DNA of 13,014 nt, taken from contig CASICK010000016.1 of assembly GCA_949373155.1 (NCBI GenBank), positions 1 to 13,014 on the forward strand, in the 5' to 3' direction. Position 1 is the stretch's first letter. Every line of letters starts with the position of its first letter. Below the pieces are notes generated by a model that was not told the DNA's origin, made no database searches, and saw only the letters and a program-made list of their open reading frames with translations. Positions 1-9,282 of the stretch are shown here, piece after piece. A program made the translations under genes and the position numbers. The DNA comes from an uncultured Synechococcus sp. Lineage in GTDB: Bacteria; Cyanobacteriota; Cyanobacteriia; PCC-6307; Cyanobiaceae.

Positions 1-2000
1 AGAGCTTTGGACTTCGCCACCACATTCTCCACAGTGAAGCCGAACTTCTCCATGCAGGTGCCGCCTGGAGCTGATGCCCCGAAGCGATTCATGGTGATGC
101 TGTCGCCATCGAGGCCAATGAAACGGTGCCAGCCAAAGGTTTCAGCGGCTTCCACCACGATGCGTTTGCGCACAGCGTTGGGGAGCACTTCTTCCTTGTA
201 AGCATCACTTTGCTCGTCGAACAGTTCAACGCAAGGCATCGACACCACGCGCACTTTTTTACCCTCTGAGGTCAGCTGTTTGGCAGCTTGAACGCACAGG
301 TCGAGTTCCGTGCCGGTACCGATCAAGATTAGATCTGGTGTGCCTGCACAGTCCTCCAGGATGTAGCCCCCAAAGGCCACTTTCGCGATCGAAGAGTTGG
401 CTTGGTTGGCCATGCCTTGGCGGCTGAGGCACATCGCGCTGGGGCGGTTGCGATTCTCGATCGCCAGCTTGTAAGCACCACTGGTTTCGTTGCCGTCACC
501 AGGACGGAACACCAGCATTCCTGGCATGGCCCGCAGCGAGGGGATGGTTTCGATCGGCTGGTGAGTGGGTCCGTCTTCACCCACACCGATGGAATCGTGA
601 GTGAGCACATAAATCACTCCAAGCATGCTCAGGGCAGACAAGCGCATGGAGCCGCGCATGTAGTCGGCAAACACCAGGAAGGTGCCGCCGTAGGGGATTA
701 AGCCGCTGTTGTGATAAGCGATCCCATTGAGTACTGCCGCCATCGCGTGCTCGCGCACGCCGAAGTGGAGGTAGCGCTTCTCTGGGGTTTCGGGCTGGTA
801 GGAGCCGGTCTCTCCGGCGATGTCGGTGTAGTTGGAGTGGGTGAGGTCAGCGGAGCCGCCGATCAATTCGGGCAGGGTCCCGCCAAGGGCGCCAAGACAA
901 ATCTGAGAGTGCTTGCGAGTGGCAAGACCTTTGTCGTCTGCGGTGTAGGTGGGCAGGTTCTTGTCCCATCCCTGGGGGAGCTCGCCCCGCAGCATCCGTT
1001 CAAATTCAGCAGCTTCAGTGGGGTATTTGCTGCGGTAGTTCGCCAAAGCTTGATTCCACTCGGCTTCCTGAGAAGCGCCACGTTCTACTGCTTGGCGGTA
1101 CTGGTTGTAGGCCTCTTGAGGGATTTCGAATGGGCCGTGGGTCCAGCCCAATTGCTTGCGTGTGAGCTCAGCTTCCTCTTCTCCAAGAGGGGCGCCATGG
1201 ACACCAGCCGTATCACTCTTATTGGGTGATCCGTAGCCAATGGTGGTGGTCACCTTGATGATCGATGGCTTGTTTGTGACGGCTTTGGCGGTCTCAATCG
1301 CCTTGGCGATCGCGTTCACATCGGTGTCGCCGTCGGCGACATGTTGTACGTGCCAGCCATAGGCCTCGTAACGCTTGAGAACGTCCTCGGTGAACGACAC
1401 ATCAGTGCGTCCATCAATGGTGATGTGATTGTCGTCATAGAGGGCAATCAACTTGCCCAACTTGAGGTGACCGGCCAGGGAGGCTGCTTCTGAAGCCACG
1501 CCTTCCTGATTGCAGCCATCACCCATGATCACGTAGGTGAAGTGGTCTACAACTTTGGCGTCAGTTTTGTTGTATTTGGCACCTAGGTGGGATTCGGCAA
1601 TGGCTAGGCCCACTGCATTCGAGATGCCTGCGCCAAGGGGGCCGGTGGTGACTTCAATGCCAGGTGTCTCAAACGTTTCCGGGTGGCCTGGCGTTTTTGA
1701 GCCCCACTGACGGAATTGTTTGATGTCGTCGATGGTCACCGAGTCGTAGCCGGTGAGGTGCAGGAGGGCGTACTGGAGCATGCAGCCATGCCCGGCTGAC
1801 AGCACAAATCGATCGCGGTTGAACCACTTGGGGTTTTTGGGGTTGTGCTTCAGAAACTTGTCCCACAACGCGTACCCCATCGGTGCGCAGCCCATGGGCA
1901 AACCGGGGTGACCGCTATTGGATTTATTGACGGCATCAACGGCCAGCATGCGGATGCTGTTGACGCAGAGCGTGTCGAGAGAAGCGGTTGCGGCGGCCAT
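1..2000 (-). CDS. tkt: Transketolase (3' end just outside window)
   Basis: Thiamine-diphosphate enzyme that moves two-carbon ketol units between sugar phosphates in the Calvin cycle and the pentose phosphate pathway; cytoplasmic. The frame opens at ATG 2000 and gives 666 codons in the window with no stop. Family proteins are about 670 residues, so only the last few codons are missing. Visible motifs: SGHPG (residues 29-33), GPLGAGI (120-126), the ThDP/Mg motif GDGC followed by NQEG (160-167), [11 protein letters not shown] (187-197), GGSADLT (381-387), and REHAM with the ThDP-activating glutamate (E417). [11 protein letters not shown] (472-482) marks the pyrimidine domain. It is last in the leftward acpP-fabF-tkt cluster, 48 bases after fabF. 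No Shine-Dalgarno is present; the leader before the ATG is almost pure pyrimidine on the coding strand. Identification is firm. Confidence 0.97.
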   Translation of the reverse strand, partial: MAAATASLDTLCVNSIRMLAVDAVNKSNSGHPGLPMGCAPMGYALWDKFLKHNPKNPKWFNRDRFVLSAGHGCMLQYALLHLTGYDSVTIDDIKQFRQWGSKTPGHPETFETPGIEVTTGPLGAGISNAVGLAIAESHLGAKYNKTDAKVVDHFTYVIMGDGCNQEGVASEAASLAGHLKLGKLIALYDDNHITIDGRTDVSFTEDVLKRYEAYGWHVQHVADGDTDVNAIAKAIETAKAVTNKPSIIKVTTTIGYGSPNKSDTAGVHGAPLGEEEAELTRKQLGWTHGPFEIPQEAYNQYRQAVERGASQEAEWNQALANYRSKYPTEAAEFERMLRGELPQGWDKNLPTYTADDKGLATRKHSQICLGALGGTLPELIGGSADLTHSNYTDIAGETGSYQPETPEKRYLHFGVREHAMAAVLNGIAYHNSGLIPYGGTFLVFADYMRGSMRLSALSMLGVIYVLTHDSIGVGEDGPTHQPIETIPSLRAMPGMLVFRPGDGNETSGAYKLAIENRNRPSAMCLSRQGMANQANSSIAKVAFGGYILEDCAGTPDLILIGTGTELDLCVQAAKQLTSEGKKVRVVSMPCVELFDEQSDAYKEEVLPNAVRKRIVVEAAETFGWHRFIGLDGDSITMNRFGASAPGGTCMEKFGFTVENVVAKSKA

Positions 2001-2048
2001 GGAGTGAAGAGGAGGGGGGAGGACGTAGGGGTTGGACTGAGCTTGGTG

Positions 2049-3296
2049 TTAGCTCATGCGTCGGAAGGCGAGGCAGACGTTGTGACCACCGAAGCCGAAG
2101 GAATTGGACAGCACTGTTCCCAGTGTTAGTTCACGAGCCGTGTTCGGCACAACATCCAGATCACATTCGGGGTCCGGATTGTTGTAGTTGATGGTGGGTG
2201 GCACCACACCGTTGCGCAGTGCGAGCACACAGGCCACAGCTTCGATGCCGCCTGAACCGCCGAGGAGGTGGCCGGTCATCGACTTGGTGGAACTCACCGG
2301 AATGTCGTTGGCACGACTGCCTAGAGCACTCTTGATTGCTGCGGTTTCGTTGCTGTCGTTGGCTGGAGTGCTGGTCCCGTGGGCGTTGACGTAGTCGACG
2401 CTGTCAGCAGCGATTCCGCCATCCTCAAGAGCAAGGCGCATGGCGGCTGCACCACCGACGCCGCCTGGCGTCGGCGATGTGATGTGGTGAGCATCGCAGG
2501 TGGTGCCGTAGCCAACGATTTCGGCCAAAATCGTGGCACCTCGGGCTTCGGCGTGGGCAAGGGTTTCAAGGACCAAAATCCCTGAACCCTCTCCGATCAC
2601 GAATCCATCCCTGGTTTTGTCGAAAGGCCGACTCGCAGTAGCAGGATCGTCGTTACGGAACGAGAGCGCTTTGGCACTGGCGAAACCAGCCACCCCAAGA
2701 GGAGTGATGGCTGATTCGGCACCGCCGCAAATCATGGCGTCGGCCTTGCCCAACTGCAACAGCTGGAAGGCATCACCGATGGCATTGGAGCCTGCGGCAC
2801 AGGCGGTAGCAATAGCGGAGCTAGGACCTTTAGCCCCAAGGGCGATTGCGGCAAGCCCGGTGGCCATATTCGGAATCATCATCGGCACCGTGAAGGGGCT
2901 GACGCGACCCGGGGCTTTGTCTTTCAGCACATGAGCCTGGGTTTCCATGGTGAGAAGACCGCCCACACCCGAGCCAATGCTGACGCCAATGCGATGGGCA
3001 TTGTCTGGGGTGATTGTGAGGCCCGAGTCGGCGAGGGCCTGCTTAGCAGCCACCACTCCAAACTTGCAAAAACGATCCCAGCGTTTTGCGTCTTTGGGCT
3101 CAATGAAGCCACTGGGATCAAAATTCTTGACTTCAGCAGCGAAGCGACAGGCGTGCTGCGCTGCATCAAACAAGGTGATCGCTTCGACGCCGTTGCTTGC
3201 GGAGGTCAAGCCCTCCCAATAGTCGGCGACGGTATTGCCGATCGGTGTAACGGCACCGAGGCCCGTGACCACGACGCGCTGGAGACCCTCCACCAT
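2049..3296 (-). CDS. fabF: Beta-ketoacyl-ACP synthase II (FabF)
   Basis: Condensing enzyme of type II fatty-acid synthesis: it joins malonyl-ACP to a growing acyl-ACP. The 415-residue product has the usual length. The thiolase fold is recognisable throughout: nucleophile Cys166 in ATACAAGS, His306 in NAHGTSTPAND, Lys338 in SSTKSM and His343 in TGHLLGGSGG form the Cys-His-His site plus the conserved lysine. The glycine-rich end NSFGFGGHN is near residue 398. A GAGG at 3303-3306 (coding strand), which overlaps the acpP stop codon, lies six bases before ATG 3296. It supports this start and suggests translational coupling to acpP, which ends 8 bases upstream and supplies the carrier protein the enzyme acts on. 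The FabF rather than FabB assignment rests on general sequence feel and the acpP linkage. Confidence 0.96.
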   Translation of the reverse strand: MVEGLQRVVVTGLGAVTPIGNTVADYWEGLTSASNGVEAITLFDAAQHACRFAAEVKNFDPSGFIEPKDAKRWDRFCKFGVVAAKQALADSGLTITPDNAHRIGVSIGSGVGGLLTMETQAHVLKDKAPGRVSPFTVPMMIPNMATGLAAIALGAKGPSSAIATACAAGSNAIGDAFQLLQLGKADAMICGGAESAITPLGVAGFASAKALSFRNDDPATASRPFDKTRDGFVIGEGSGILVLETLAHAEARGATILAEIVGYGTTCDAHHITSPTPGGVGGAAAMRLALEDGGIAADSVDYVNAHGTSTPANDSNETAAIKSALGSRANDIPVSSTKSMTGHLLGGSGGIEAVACVLALRNGVVPPTINYNNPDPECDLDVVPNTARELTLGTVLSNSFGFGGHNVCLAFRRMS

Positions 3297-3304
3297 GCAG
3301 ATCC

Positions 3305-3547
3305 TCAGGCTTGCTTGTCTTCGATGTATTTGACGGCATCGCCAACGGTGGCAATTCCTTCGGCGGCTTCATCGGGAATTTCGATGTCGAAGGCCTCTTC
3401 AAGAGCCATCACCAACTCGACGGTGTCGAGTGAGTCAGCTCCCAGATCGTTCTGAAAGTTGGACTCAGGTTTGACTTCGCCGGCATCGACGCTGAGCTGC
3501 TCCGTAACAATCGAACGGACTTTTTCTAGGATCGATTCCTGGGACAT
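3305..3547 (-). CDS. acpP: Acyl carrier protein
   Basis: Small acidic protein that carries acyl chains on a 4'-phosphopantetheine arm during fatty-acid synthesis. The 80-residue product has the classic four-helix ACP sequence. The phosphopantetheine attachment site is Ser39 in [11 protein letters not shown], followed by the acidic recognition helix ([11 protein letters not shown]). Start ATG 3547 gives the normal ACP N-terminus [10 protein letters not shown]. The frame stays open upstream to about 3673, but that extra sequence is basic and unlike any ACP, so it is not counted. First gene of the leftward cluster with fabF and tkt, and divergent from psaC. No clear Shine-Dalgarno is seen before the start. 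Confidence 0.97.
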   Translation of the reverse strand: MSQESILEKVRSIVTEQLSVDAGEVKPESNFQNDLGADSLDTVELVMALEEAFDIEIPDEAAEGIATVGDAVKYIEDKQA

Positions 3548-3942
<395 letters not shown>

Positions 3943-3969
3943 AGCCAGCTTTTATACCCATAAGATCAG

Positions 3970-3991
3970 CCCGGCACCGCCGGGTTTTTTT
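3970..3991 (+). terminator. Rho-independent terminator after psaC, abutting glmS start
   Basis: A perfect six-base-pair GC stem CCCGGC (3970-3975) / GCCGGG (3979-3984) with loop ACC is followed by seven T (3985-3991). It lies 28 bases after the psaC stop. The T tract ends two bases before the glmS ATG at 3994, so this hairpin also forms the immediate 5' context of glmS on any transcript that reads through. Confidence 0.9.
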
Positions 3992-3993
3992 GT

Positions 3994-5880
3994 ATGTGCG
4001 GAATCGTTGCGGTGATCGGTTCGCGAGATGCGGCCCCGCTCCTGTTGGAAGGACTTCGGCAGTTGGAATACCGCGGCTATGACTCCGCGGGCATTGCCAC
4101 ACTGCAGAACAAGGAATTGCACTGCATTCGTGCCAAAGGAAAGCTGAATAACCTCACATCCCGTGTGGATCATGAGGGTGCCCCTGGCCTTTGCGGGATT
4201 GGTCATACCCGCTGGGCTACGCACGGAAAGCCTGAGGAGCACAACGCCCACCCTCACCGTGACGGAAGCGGCAGGATCGCCGTGGTTCAAAACGGGATCA
4301 TTGAAAATCACCGCTCTTTGCGTGAGGAGCTCACGGCTGCGGGTGTGAGCTTTCAGTCGGAAACCGACACCGAGGTGATTCCCCATCTGATTGCAGCTCA
4401 GTTGGAGTTGATGGGGGTAGGTGAGGGAGCTGGAAATGGCGAGATTCTTTTAGAAGCAGTGCAGGCGGTGTTGCCCCGGCTCCAAGGGGCTTACGCCTTG
4501 GCTGTTTTGTGGGCTGATGCTCCCGGCGCTTTGGTCGTGGCCCGCAAAGCCGCGCCGCTCCTGATTGGCCTTGGGGAAGGTGAGTTCCTTTGTGCCAGTG
4601 ACACACCTGCTTTGGCGGGTTTTACGCGCACAATTTTGCCGATGGAAGACGGCGAAGTGGCGCTACTAAGTCCGCTTGGGATCGAGCTCTACGACGCTGA
4701 AGGGGTGCGGCAACAGCGCACCCCAACAATGCTCAGTGGTTCGGATCACATTGCCGACAAGCGCCATTTCCGCCACTTCATGTTGAAGGAAATCCACGAG
4801 CAGCCCGAAACGGCTCGGCTCTGGGTGGATCGCCATCTGCCAGTGGGGCTGCCTGCCAGTAATCCGGTGGCGCTTCCTTTTGATGAGTCGTTCTACGAAG
4901 GTGTGGAGCGTATTCAAATCCTGGCCTGTGGCACCAGCCGCCATGCGGCTTTGGTGGGGGCGTATCTGCTGGAGCAGTTCGCTGGACTCACCACCACGGT
5001 GTTTTATGCCAGTGAGTTTCGTTATGCCCCACCACCGCTGGCACCCAACACCCTCACCATTGGGGTAACTCAGTCTGGCGAAACAGCCGACACCCTTGCA
5101 GCCCTAACTATGGATGCAAAACGGCGTGAAGCCCATGGCCAAGCTGACTTTGCGCCGCGTCAGCTCGGCATCACCAATCGCGCTGAGAGCTCACTGGCAC
5201 GGCAAGTTCCCCACATTCTTGATATCGGTGCGGGGATCGAGGTGGGCGTCGCTGCCACCAAAACCTTCCTTGGACAGCTGTTGGCGTTTTATGGCCTGGC
5301 GGTTGCCTTTGCCGCAAGGCGCGGGCATCGCTCAGACGCTGAAATCAGAGCTTTGCTCGAGGAACTTCGAGCGTTGCCGCGGCAGCTGGAGCTGTTGGTG
5401 GAGCATCACGACAAGGGCTCTGCAGCCTTGGCACCTCGCTTTGCATCCACCCAAGATGTGATTTTCTTGGGGCGAGGGATCAATTACCCGATTGCCTTAG
5501 AGGGTGCACTCAAGCTCAAGGAAATTAGTTATATCCACGCCGAAGGCTATCCAGCTGGGGAAATGAAGCATGGGCCAATTGCCCTGCTTGATGCGCACGT
5601 GCCGGTGGTGTCGATTGCGATGCCTGGCCCGGTGTTTGAGAAGGTGTTGAGTAATGCCCAGGAGGCCAAAGCCCGCGACGCGCAAATGATCGGGGTGGCG
5701 CCTGAAGGCCCGGACACGGAGCTGTTTGATGCCCTATTGCCCGTGCCGGAAGTGAGCGAGTGGGTGAGCCCCTTGCTCACCGTGGTGCCGATGCAGCTGC
5801 TCAGCTATCACATCGCTGCCTATCGCGGCTTGGATGTGGACCAACCACGCAATTTGGCCAAGAGCGTCACGGTGGAGTGA
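3994..5880 (+). CDS. glmS: Glutamine--fructose-6-phosphate aminotransferase (isomerizing)
   Basis: Makes glucosamine-6-phosphate from fructose-6-phosphate and glutamine, the first committed step to UDP-GlcNAc for peptidoglycan and lipopolysaccharide. The product is 628 residues (E. coli 609). The start is fixed by chemistry: the glutaminase nucleophile is the cysteine directly after Met, here MCGIVAVIG. N-terminal glutaminase domain (about 1-225) shows YRGYDSAG (26-33), HTRWATHG (71-78) and the NGIIEN motif near 100. Two SIS sugar-isomerase domains follow: ACGTSRHAA (about 311) with TQSGETADT (359), then a second domain with RGINYPIALEGALKLKE, HAEGYPAGEMKHGP and the C-terminal tail NLAKSVTVE. 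The start lies right behind the psaC terminator with no Shine-Dalgarno. No glmS ribozyme or riboswitch is possible in this 51-base gap. Converges with the mannose gene, 29 bases apart. Confidence 0.98.
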   Translation: MCGIVAVIGSRDAAPLLLEGLRQLEYRGYDSAGIATLQNKELHCIRAKGKLNNLTSRVDHEGAPGLCGIGHTRWATHGKPEEHNAHPHRDGSGRIAVVQNGIIENHRSLREELTAAGVSFQSETDTEVIPHLIAAQLELMGVGEGAGNGEILLEAVQAVLPRLQGAYALAVLWADAPGALVVARKAAPLLIGLGEGEFLCASDTPALAGFTRTILPMEDGEVALLSPLGIELYDAEGVRQQRTPTMLSGSDHIADKRHFRHFMLKEIHEQPETARLWVDRHLPVGLPASNPVALPFDESFYEGVERIQILACGTSRHAALVGAYLLEQFAGLTTTVFYASEFRYAPPPLAPNTLTIGVTQSGETADTLAALTMDAKRREAHGQADFAPRQLGITNRAESSLARQVPHILDIGAGIEVGVAATKTFLGQLLAFYGLAVAFAARRGHRSDAEIRALLEELRALPRQLELLVEHHDKGSAALAPRFASTQDVIFLGRGINYPIALEGALKLKEISYIHAEGYPAGEMKHGPIALLDAHVPVVSIAMPGPVFEKVLSNAQEAKARDAQMIGVAPEGPDTELFDALLPVPEVSEWVSPLLTVVPMQLLSYHIAAYRGLDVDQPRNLAKSVTVE

Positions 5881-5909
5881 AGAAACGGTGGAAGGATCCT
5901 GTCGGAGTT

Positions 5910-7370
5910 TCAGCCGGCCTTGCTTGTTGAATCGCTTCGCCCGTAACGATCCTCGAAGCGCACGATGTCGTCTTCTCCGAGGTACTCGCCGCTCTGCACC
6001 TCAATCATTTCCACCGGAATCCGGCCGGGATTGGTGAGTCGGTGCTTGCAGCCAAGCGGGATGTAGGTGCTCTGGTTTTCGCCGATCAGCTGCTCTTCGC
6101 CGTCGCGTTCCACAACGGCGGTTCCGCGTACCACCACCCAATGCTCGGCGCGATGGTGGTGCATTTGCAGCGACAAACTGGCCCCTGGTTTGACTGAAAT
6201 GCGTTTGACCTGCCATCTCTCGCCTTCAGTTACTCCGGTGTAATGGCCCCAGGGTCGGTAGATCTTGCGATGGGCTTTGCCCTCTGGGCTGCCCTCAGCT
6301 TCCAGCTGCTTCACCACTGTTTTGACATTTTGAGCTTGGCTGCGATCAGCGACCAGCACGGCGTCATCGGTTTCGACGACCACCAGGTTTTCCACGCCAA
6401 GCCCAACTACCAGCCGGTGTTCACTCCGTATATAACAGTTTTTGCTGCCTTCGCTGATCACGCGGCCGCGCAAAACATTGCCGTTTTCATCGCGATCAGC
6501 GGTGTCCCACAGGGCACTCCAGCTGCCCACATCACTCCAACCGGCGTCGAGGGGAAGCACGGTTCCGAGCTCGGTTTGCTCCATCACGGCCACATCAATG
6601 GCCACATTCGGGCACTTGGCAAAGGCATTTCGATCCAGACGCAAAAAATCGAGATCTGCCATGTCTTGCTCCAGGGCAGCGCGGCAGCAGCTCACCACTT
6701 CAGGGGCGAGTCGCTCCAGCTCAGCGAGCATGGTGCTGGCTTTAAACAGGAACATGCCGCTGTTCCAGGTGAAGCGCCCACTGGCGAGAAATTGTTCGGC
6801 GGTCGCTTGATCGGGCTTCTCTACAAAGCGCGCGATCGGCACTGGCGTCAGGGCACCAGGCTCAAGAGATTCAGCGGCTTCTATATAGCCATAGCCCGTT
6901 TCAGGCGCGGTCGGCACAATCCCAAAGGTCACCAAGCGTCCTGATTCCGCTTCTTTGCGACCAGCTGCAATGGCAGCTTGAAAGTGCTGTCCATCGCGAA
7001 TCACGTGGTCGGCAGCTAAGACGAGCAATAAGGGGTCGTCTCCTTGGGCAGTGGCTTGAAGTGCTGCTACAGCTACAGCAGGAGCCGTGTTGCGACCCAT
7101 CGGTTCGAGCAAAATGGCTCCAGGTTCCACTTCGATCTGGCGCATCTGCTCGGCCACGATGAAGCGGTGATCTTCATTGCAGATCAGCAGAGGAGCTCCC
7201 AGCGCTTCAATGCCGGCAAGACGCTTCTGTGTTTGTTGCAGCAAGGTGTCGTCGCCGCTGCCGCCAAGCGGCCAGTACTGCTTGGGATAACTCGCGCGTG
7301 AGAGAGGCCACAGTCGAGTTCCTGTGCCGCCGCAAAGAATGACAGGGATCAGCGGGGTGGTCACCGGCAC
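5910..7370 (-). CDS. manC: Mannose-1-phosphate guanylyltransferase / mannose-6-phosphate isomerase
   Basis: Bifunctional enzyme that supplies GDP-mannose for surface polysaccharides: a type II phosphomannose isomerase gives mannose-6-phosphate, and a pyrophosphorylase couples mannose-1-phosphate to GTP. The product is 486 residues, as usual for the ManC/CpsB/AlgA family. N-terminal nucleotidyltransferase domain: nucleotide loop CGGTGTRLWPLSR (13-25), AADH (119-122), and FVEKPD (182-187), which holds the sugar-phosphate lysine. C-terminal cupin: RPWGHY (372-377), metal-ligand region MHHHRAEHW (403-411) and His443. The start is uncertain: GTG 7370 gives MPVTTPLIPVILCGG, a second in-frame GTG lies at 7366-7364, and neither has a clear Shine-Dalgarno. 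It is transcribed alone, convergent with glmS and divergent from the permease gene across 157 bases. Confidence 0.95.
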   Translation of the reverse strand: MPVTTPLIPVILCGGTGTRLWPLSRASYPKQYWPLGGSGDDTLLQQTQKRLAGIEALGAPLLICNEDHRFIVAEQMRQIEVEPGAILLEPMGRNTAPAVAVAALQATAQGDDPLLLVLAADHVIRDGQHFQAAIAAGRKEAESGRLVTFGIVPTAPETGYGYIEAAESLEPGALTPVPIARFVEKPDQATAEQFLASGRFTWNSGMFLFKASTMLAELERLAPEVVSCCRAALEQDMADLDFLRLDRNAFAKCPNVAIDVAVMEQTELGTVLPLDAGWSDVGSWSALWDTADRDENGNVLRGRVISEGSKNCYIRSEHRLVVGLGVENLVVVETDDAVLVADRSQAQNVKTVVKQLEAEGSPEGKAHRKIYRPWGHYTGVTEGERWQVKRISVKPGASLSLQMHHHRAEHWVVVRGTAVVERDGEEQLIGENQSTYIPLGCKHRLTNPGRIPVEMIEVQSGEYLGEDDIVRFEDRYGRSDSTSKAG

Positions 7371-7527
7371 ACACGTGGTGAAGTGGAATTTATTCTCGCG
7401 CAGTCAGCGCTTGCTGCCATGGCGTTATGCGAACTGCCTAGCCCCTAATTGCCCGCGTTTGTCTCAGCAGCAGCACGATGTCCGATGCTGAAGGTGTGTT
7501 TTTGCTGCTGATCCCAGTGAGGATCTA

Positions 7528-9282
7528 TTGAGCTCCCTGGTCACGTTGCTGCTGTTGGGGTTGGCGATCGCCTGTTTTATCGGCGGTTGGCTGGCTCCTG
7601 AGCTGGTGGCCTTGTTGGCCGCGGGTTTGTTAATGGCTACTGGGGTGCTGACGCCCAATGAGGCTTTGGCTGGATTTGGGAGCCCCGCCCTGATCACGTT
7701 GGTGGGTTTGTTTGTGCTCTCCAATGGCTTGCTGCACAGCGGAGCCTTGGATCGGTTGCGAGAACTATTGGCATCGCCGCGAATTCGTAATCCCAGCCAG
7801 TTGATGGTGGTGTTTGGCTTTGTGGTGGCGCCGATTTCTGGTTTCATCCCCAACACTCCGATCGTGGCGATTTTGTTGCCGGTGGTGCAGGGCTGGTGTC
7901 AGCGCCGCGGGATCAGTCCGTCGCGGGTATTGATGCCGCTGTCGTTTGCCACCCTGATCGGCGGCACGATCACGTTGATTGGCACCTCCACCAGCCTGCT
8001 CGCCAGTGACTTGGTCACCAGGCTGGGCTACGGCTCGTTTGAGCTGTTTTCTTTTACGGCCATCGGCATTCCGGTATGGCTGATCGGTGCCTGCTACCTC
8101 GTGATTGCTGGGCGTTTCTTGCCCGATCGCGGGGATCAAAGCGACGACAATCTTCAGGCCTTGAGCCGTGATGGCTATCTCACGGAGGTGGTGATTCCGC
8201 AGCGCTCTCCTCTCTGTGAGGTGACCTTGCATGAAAGCAGGTTGCAGCGCCGCTTTGATGTGGATGTGCTGGATGTGCACCGTGATGGCCAACGCCTGCA
8301 GCCCCCCCTTGCTCAACTGCGTTTGCAAGCCGCCGATCGCTTGCTGTTGCGCTGCAGCCGCCAGGAGTTGTTGCGCTTGCAGCAAGACCGGATGGTGGAT
8401 CTAGCCGGCACCCTTCTCGCCGAAGAGTTGCCCCAAATTCGCCATGCCGAGGTGTTGGTGCCGGCTGGCTCGTTATTGGCTGGCGCCACGCTGCGTGAGC
8501 TGCGCTTTCGCCAGCGTTTTAATGCCACGGTTCTGGCTGTGAACCGGGCGAACAGCACCCTCCGTGATCGCTTGGGACGGGTGGTCTTGCGCGAGGGAGA
8601 CATGTTGCTCATTCAGGCCCCGCTCGATGCCCTGCGTGGCCTGCAGCAATCCAGCGATCTGGTGGTGCTCGATCAGCTCGACAACGATCTGCCCTCCACC
8701 CATCGCAAGGGCTTGGCGATCAGCGTGATGCTGGCCGTGCTGCTGCTTGCTGGCCTGAAGGTGATGCCTCTCGTGGCAGCCGTGCTCGTGGGTGTGGGGG
8801 TGTTGGTGATCGGGAAATGCCTCGATGCCGGAACGGCGCTGCGCGCGATTCGCTGGGATTTGTATCTGCTGTTGGGTGGTCTGTATAGCTTCAGTGTGGC
8901 CTTGCAGAAAACGGGTTTGGCTGATCAGGCGGCATCGAGCTTGCTCACGCTGCTTCACAACAGCTCTGCCTACAGCGCCTTGCTGGTGATCTATGCGATC
9001 ACCCTGGTGGCGACTGAGCTCCTCAGCAATGCAGCAGCTGTGGCCCTGGTCTTACCCATCGCCGCTGCCGTGGCGCAGGGATTGGGGCATCCGCCGATGC
9101 TCTTTGCGACGGCCGTGGTGTTTGCGGCCAGCCAGAGCTTTCTCTCGCCGATTGGCTATCAAACCAACTTGATGGTGTATGCACCTGGGCGCTACCGCTT
9201 CCTTGATTTTTTCCGCTTTGGCTGGCCGCTGTCGTTGGCTTACACCTTGATCGTGCCGCTGCTGCTGCTTTGGTTCGCTTAA
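7528..9282 (+). CDS. SLC13/DASS-family permease with two RCK_C domains
   Basis: Inner-membrane secondary transporter, probably sodium-coupled and anion-importing. Related cyanobacterial and algal proteins are annotated as sodium/sulfate transporters, but the substrate cannot be read from sequence. The product is 584 residues. N-terminal membrane half (about 1-200) carries [13 protein letters not shown] (106-118) and [13 protein letters not shown] (146-158). Two soluble TrkA_C/RCK_C-type domains follow (about 217-284 and 305-374), then a C-terminal membrane half with LLLGGLYSF (447-455), [14 protein letters not shown] (497-510) and [17 protein letters not shown] (540-556). Start TTG 7528 is supported by GAGG at 7519-7522, five bases upstream. 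Family members often read GTSTN where this has GTSTS. The stop converges with the expected end of rimM, and 231 bases overlap the rimM frame as read here. Confidence 0.85.
   Translation: MSSLVTLLLLGLAIACFIGGWLAPELVALLAAGLLMATGVLTPNEALAGFGSPALITLVGLFVLSNGLLHSGALDRLRELLASPRIRNPSQLMVVFGFVVAPISGFIPNTPIVAILLPVVQGWCQRRGISPSRVLMPLSFATLIGGTITLIGTSTSLLASDLVTRLGYGSFELFSFTAIGIPVWLIGACYLVIAGRFLPDRGDQSDDNLQALSRDGYLTEVVIPQRSPLCEVTLHESRLQRRFDVDVLDVHRDGQRLQPPLAQLRLQAADRLLLRCSRQELLRLQQDRMVDLAGTLLAEELPQIRHAEVLVPAGSLLAGATLRELRFRQRFNATVLAVNRANSTLRDRLGRVVLREGDMLLIQAPLDALRGLQQSSDLVVLDQLDNDLPSTHRKGLAISVMLAVLLLAGLKVMPLVAAVLVGVGVLVIGKCLDAGTALRAIRWDLYLLLGGLYSFSVALQKTGLADQAASSLLTLLHNSSAYSALLVIYAITLVATELLSNAAAVALVLPIAAAVAQGLGHPPMLFATAVVFAASQSFLSPIGYQTNLMVYAPGRYRFLDFFRFGWPLSLAYTLIVPLLLLWFA

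Noticed and set aside
3943..3993. glmS ribozyme/riboswitch
   Set aside because: The 51-base gap holds only a short terminator hairpin, far too little for the ribozyme core.
5881..5909. Bidirectional terminator between glmS and manC
   Set aside because: No stem with a T run is visible in this 29-base gap on either strand.
6243..6944. 233-codon open frame on the plus strand
   Set aside because: It lies wholly antisense to the manC-type gene, whose product has clear enzyme motifs; it resembles no protein I know and is a codon-bias shadow.
7765..8385. 206-codon open frame on the minus strand
   Set aside because: Antisense to the well-supported permease, Gln/His/Arg-rich as expected for a shadow frame.
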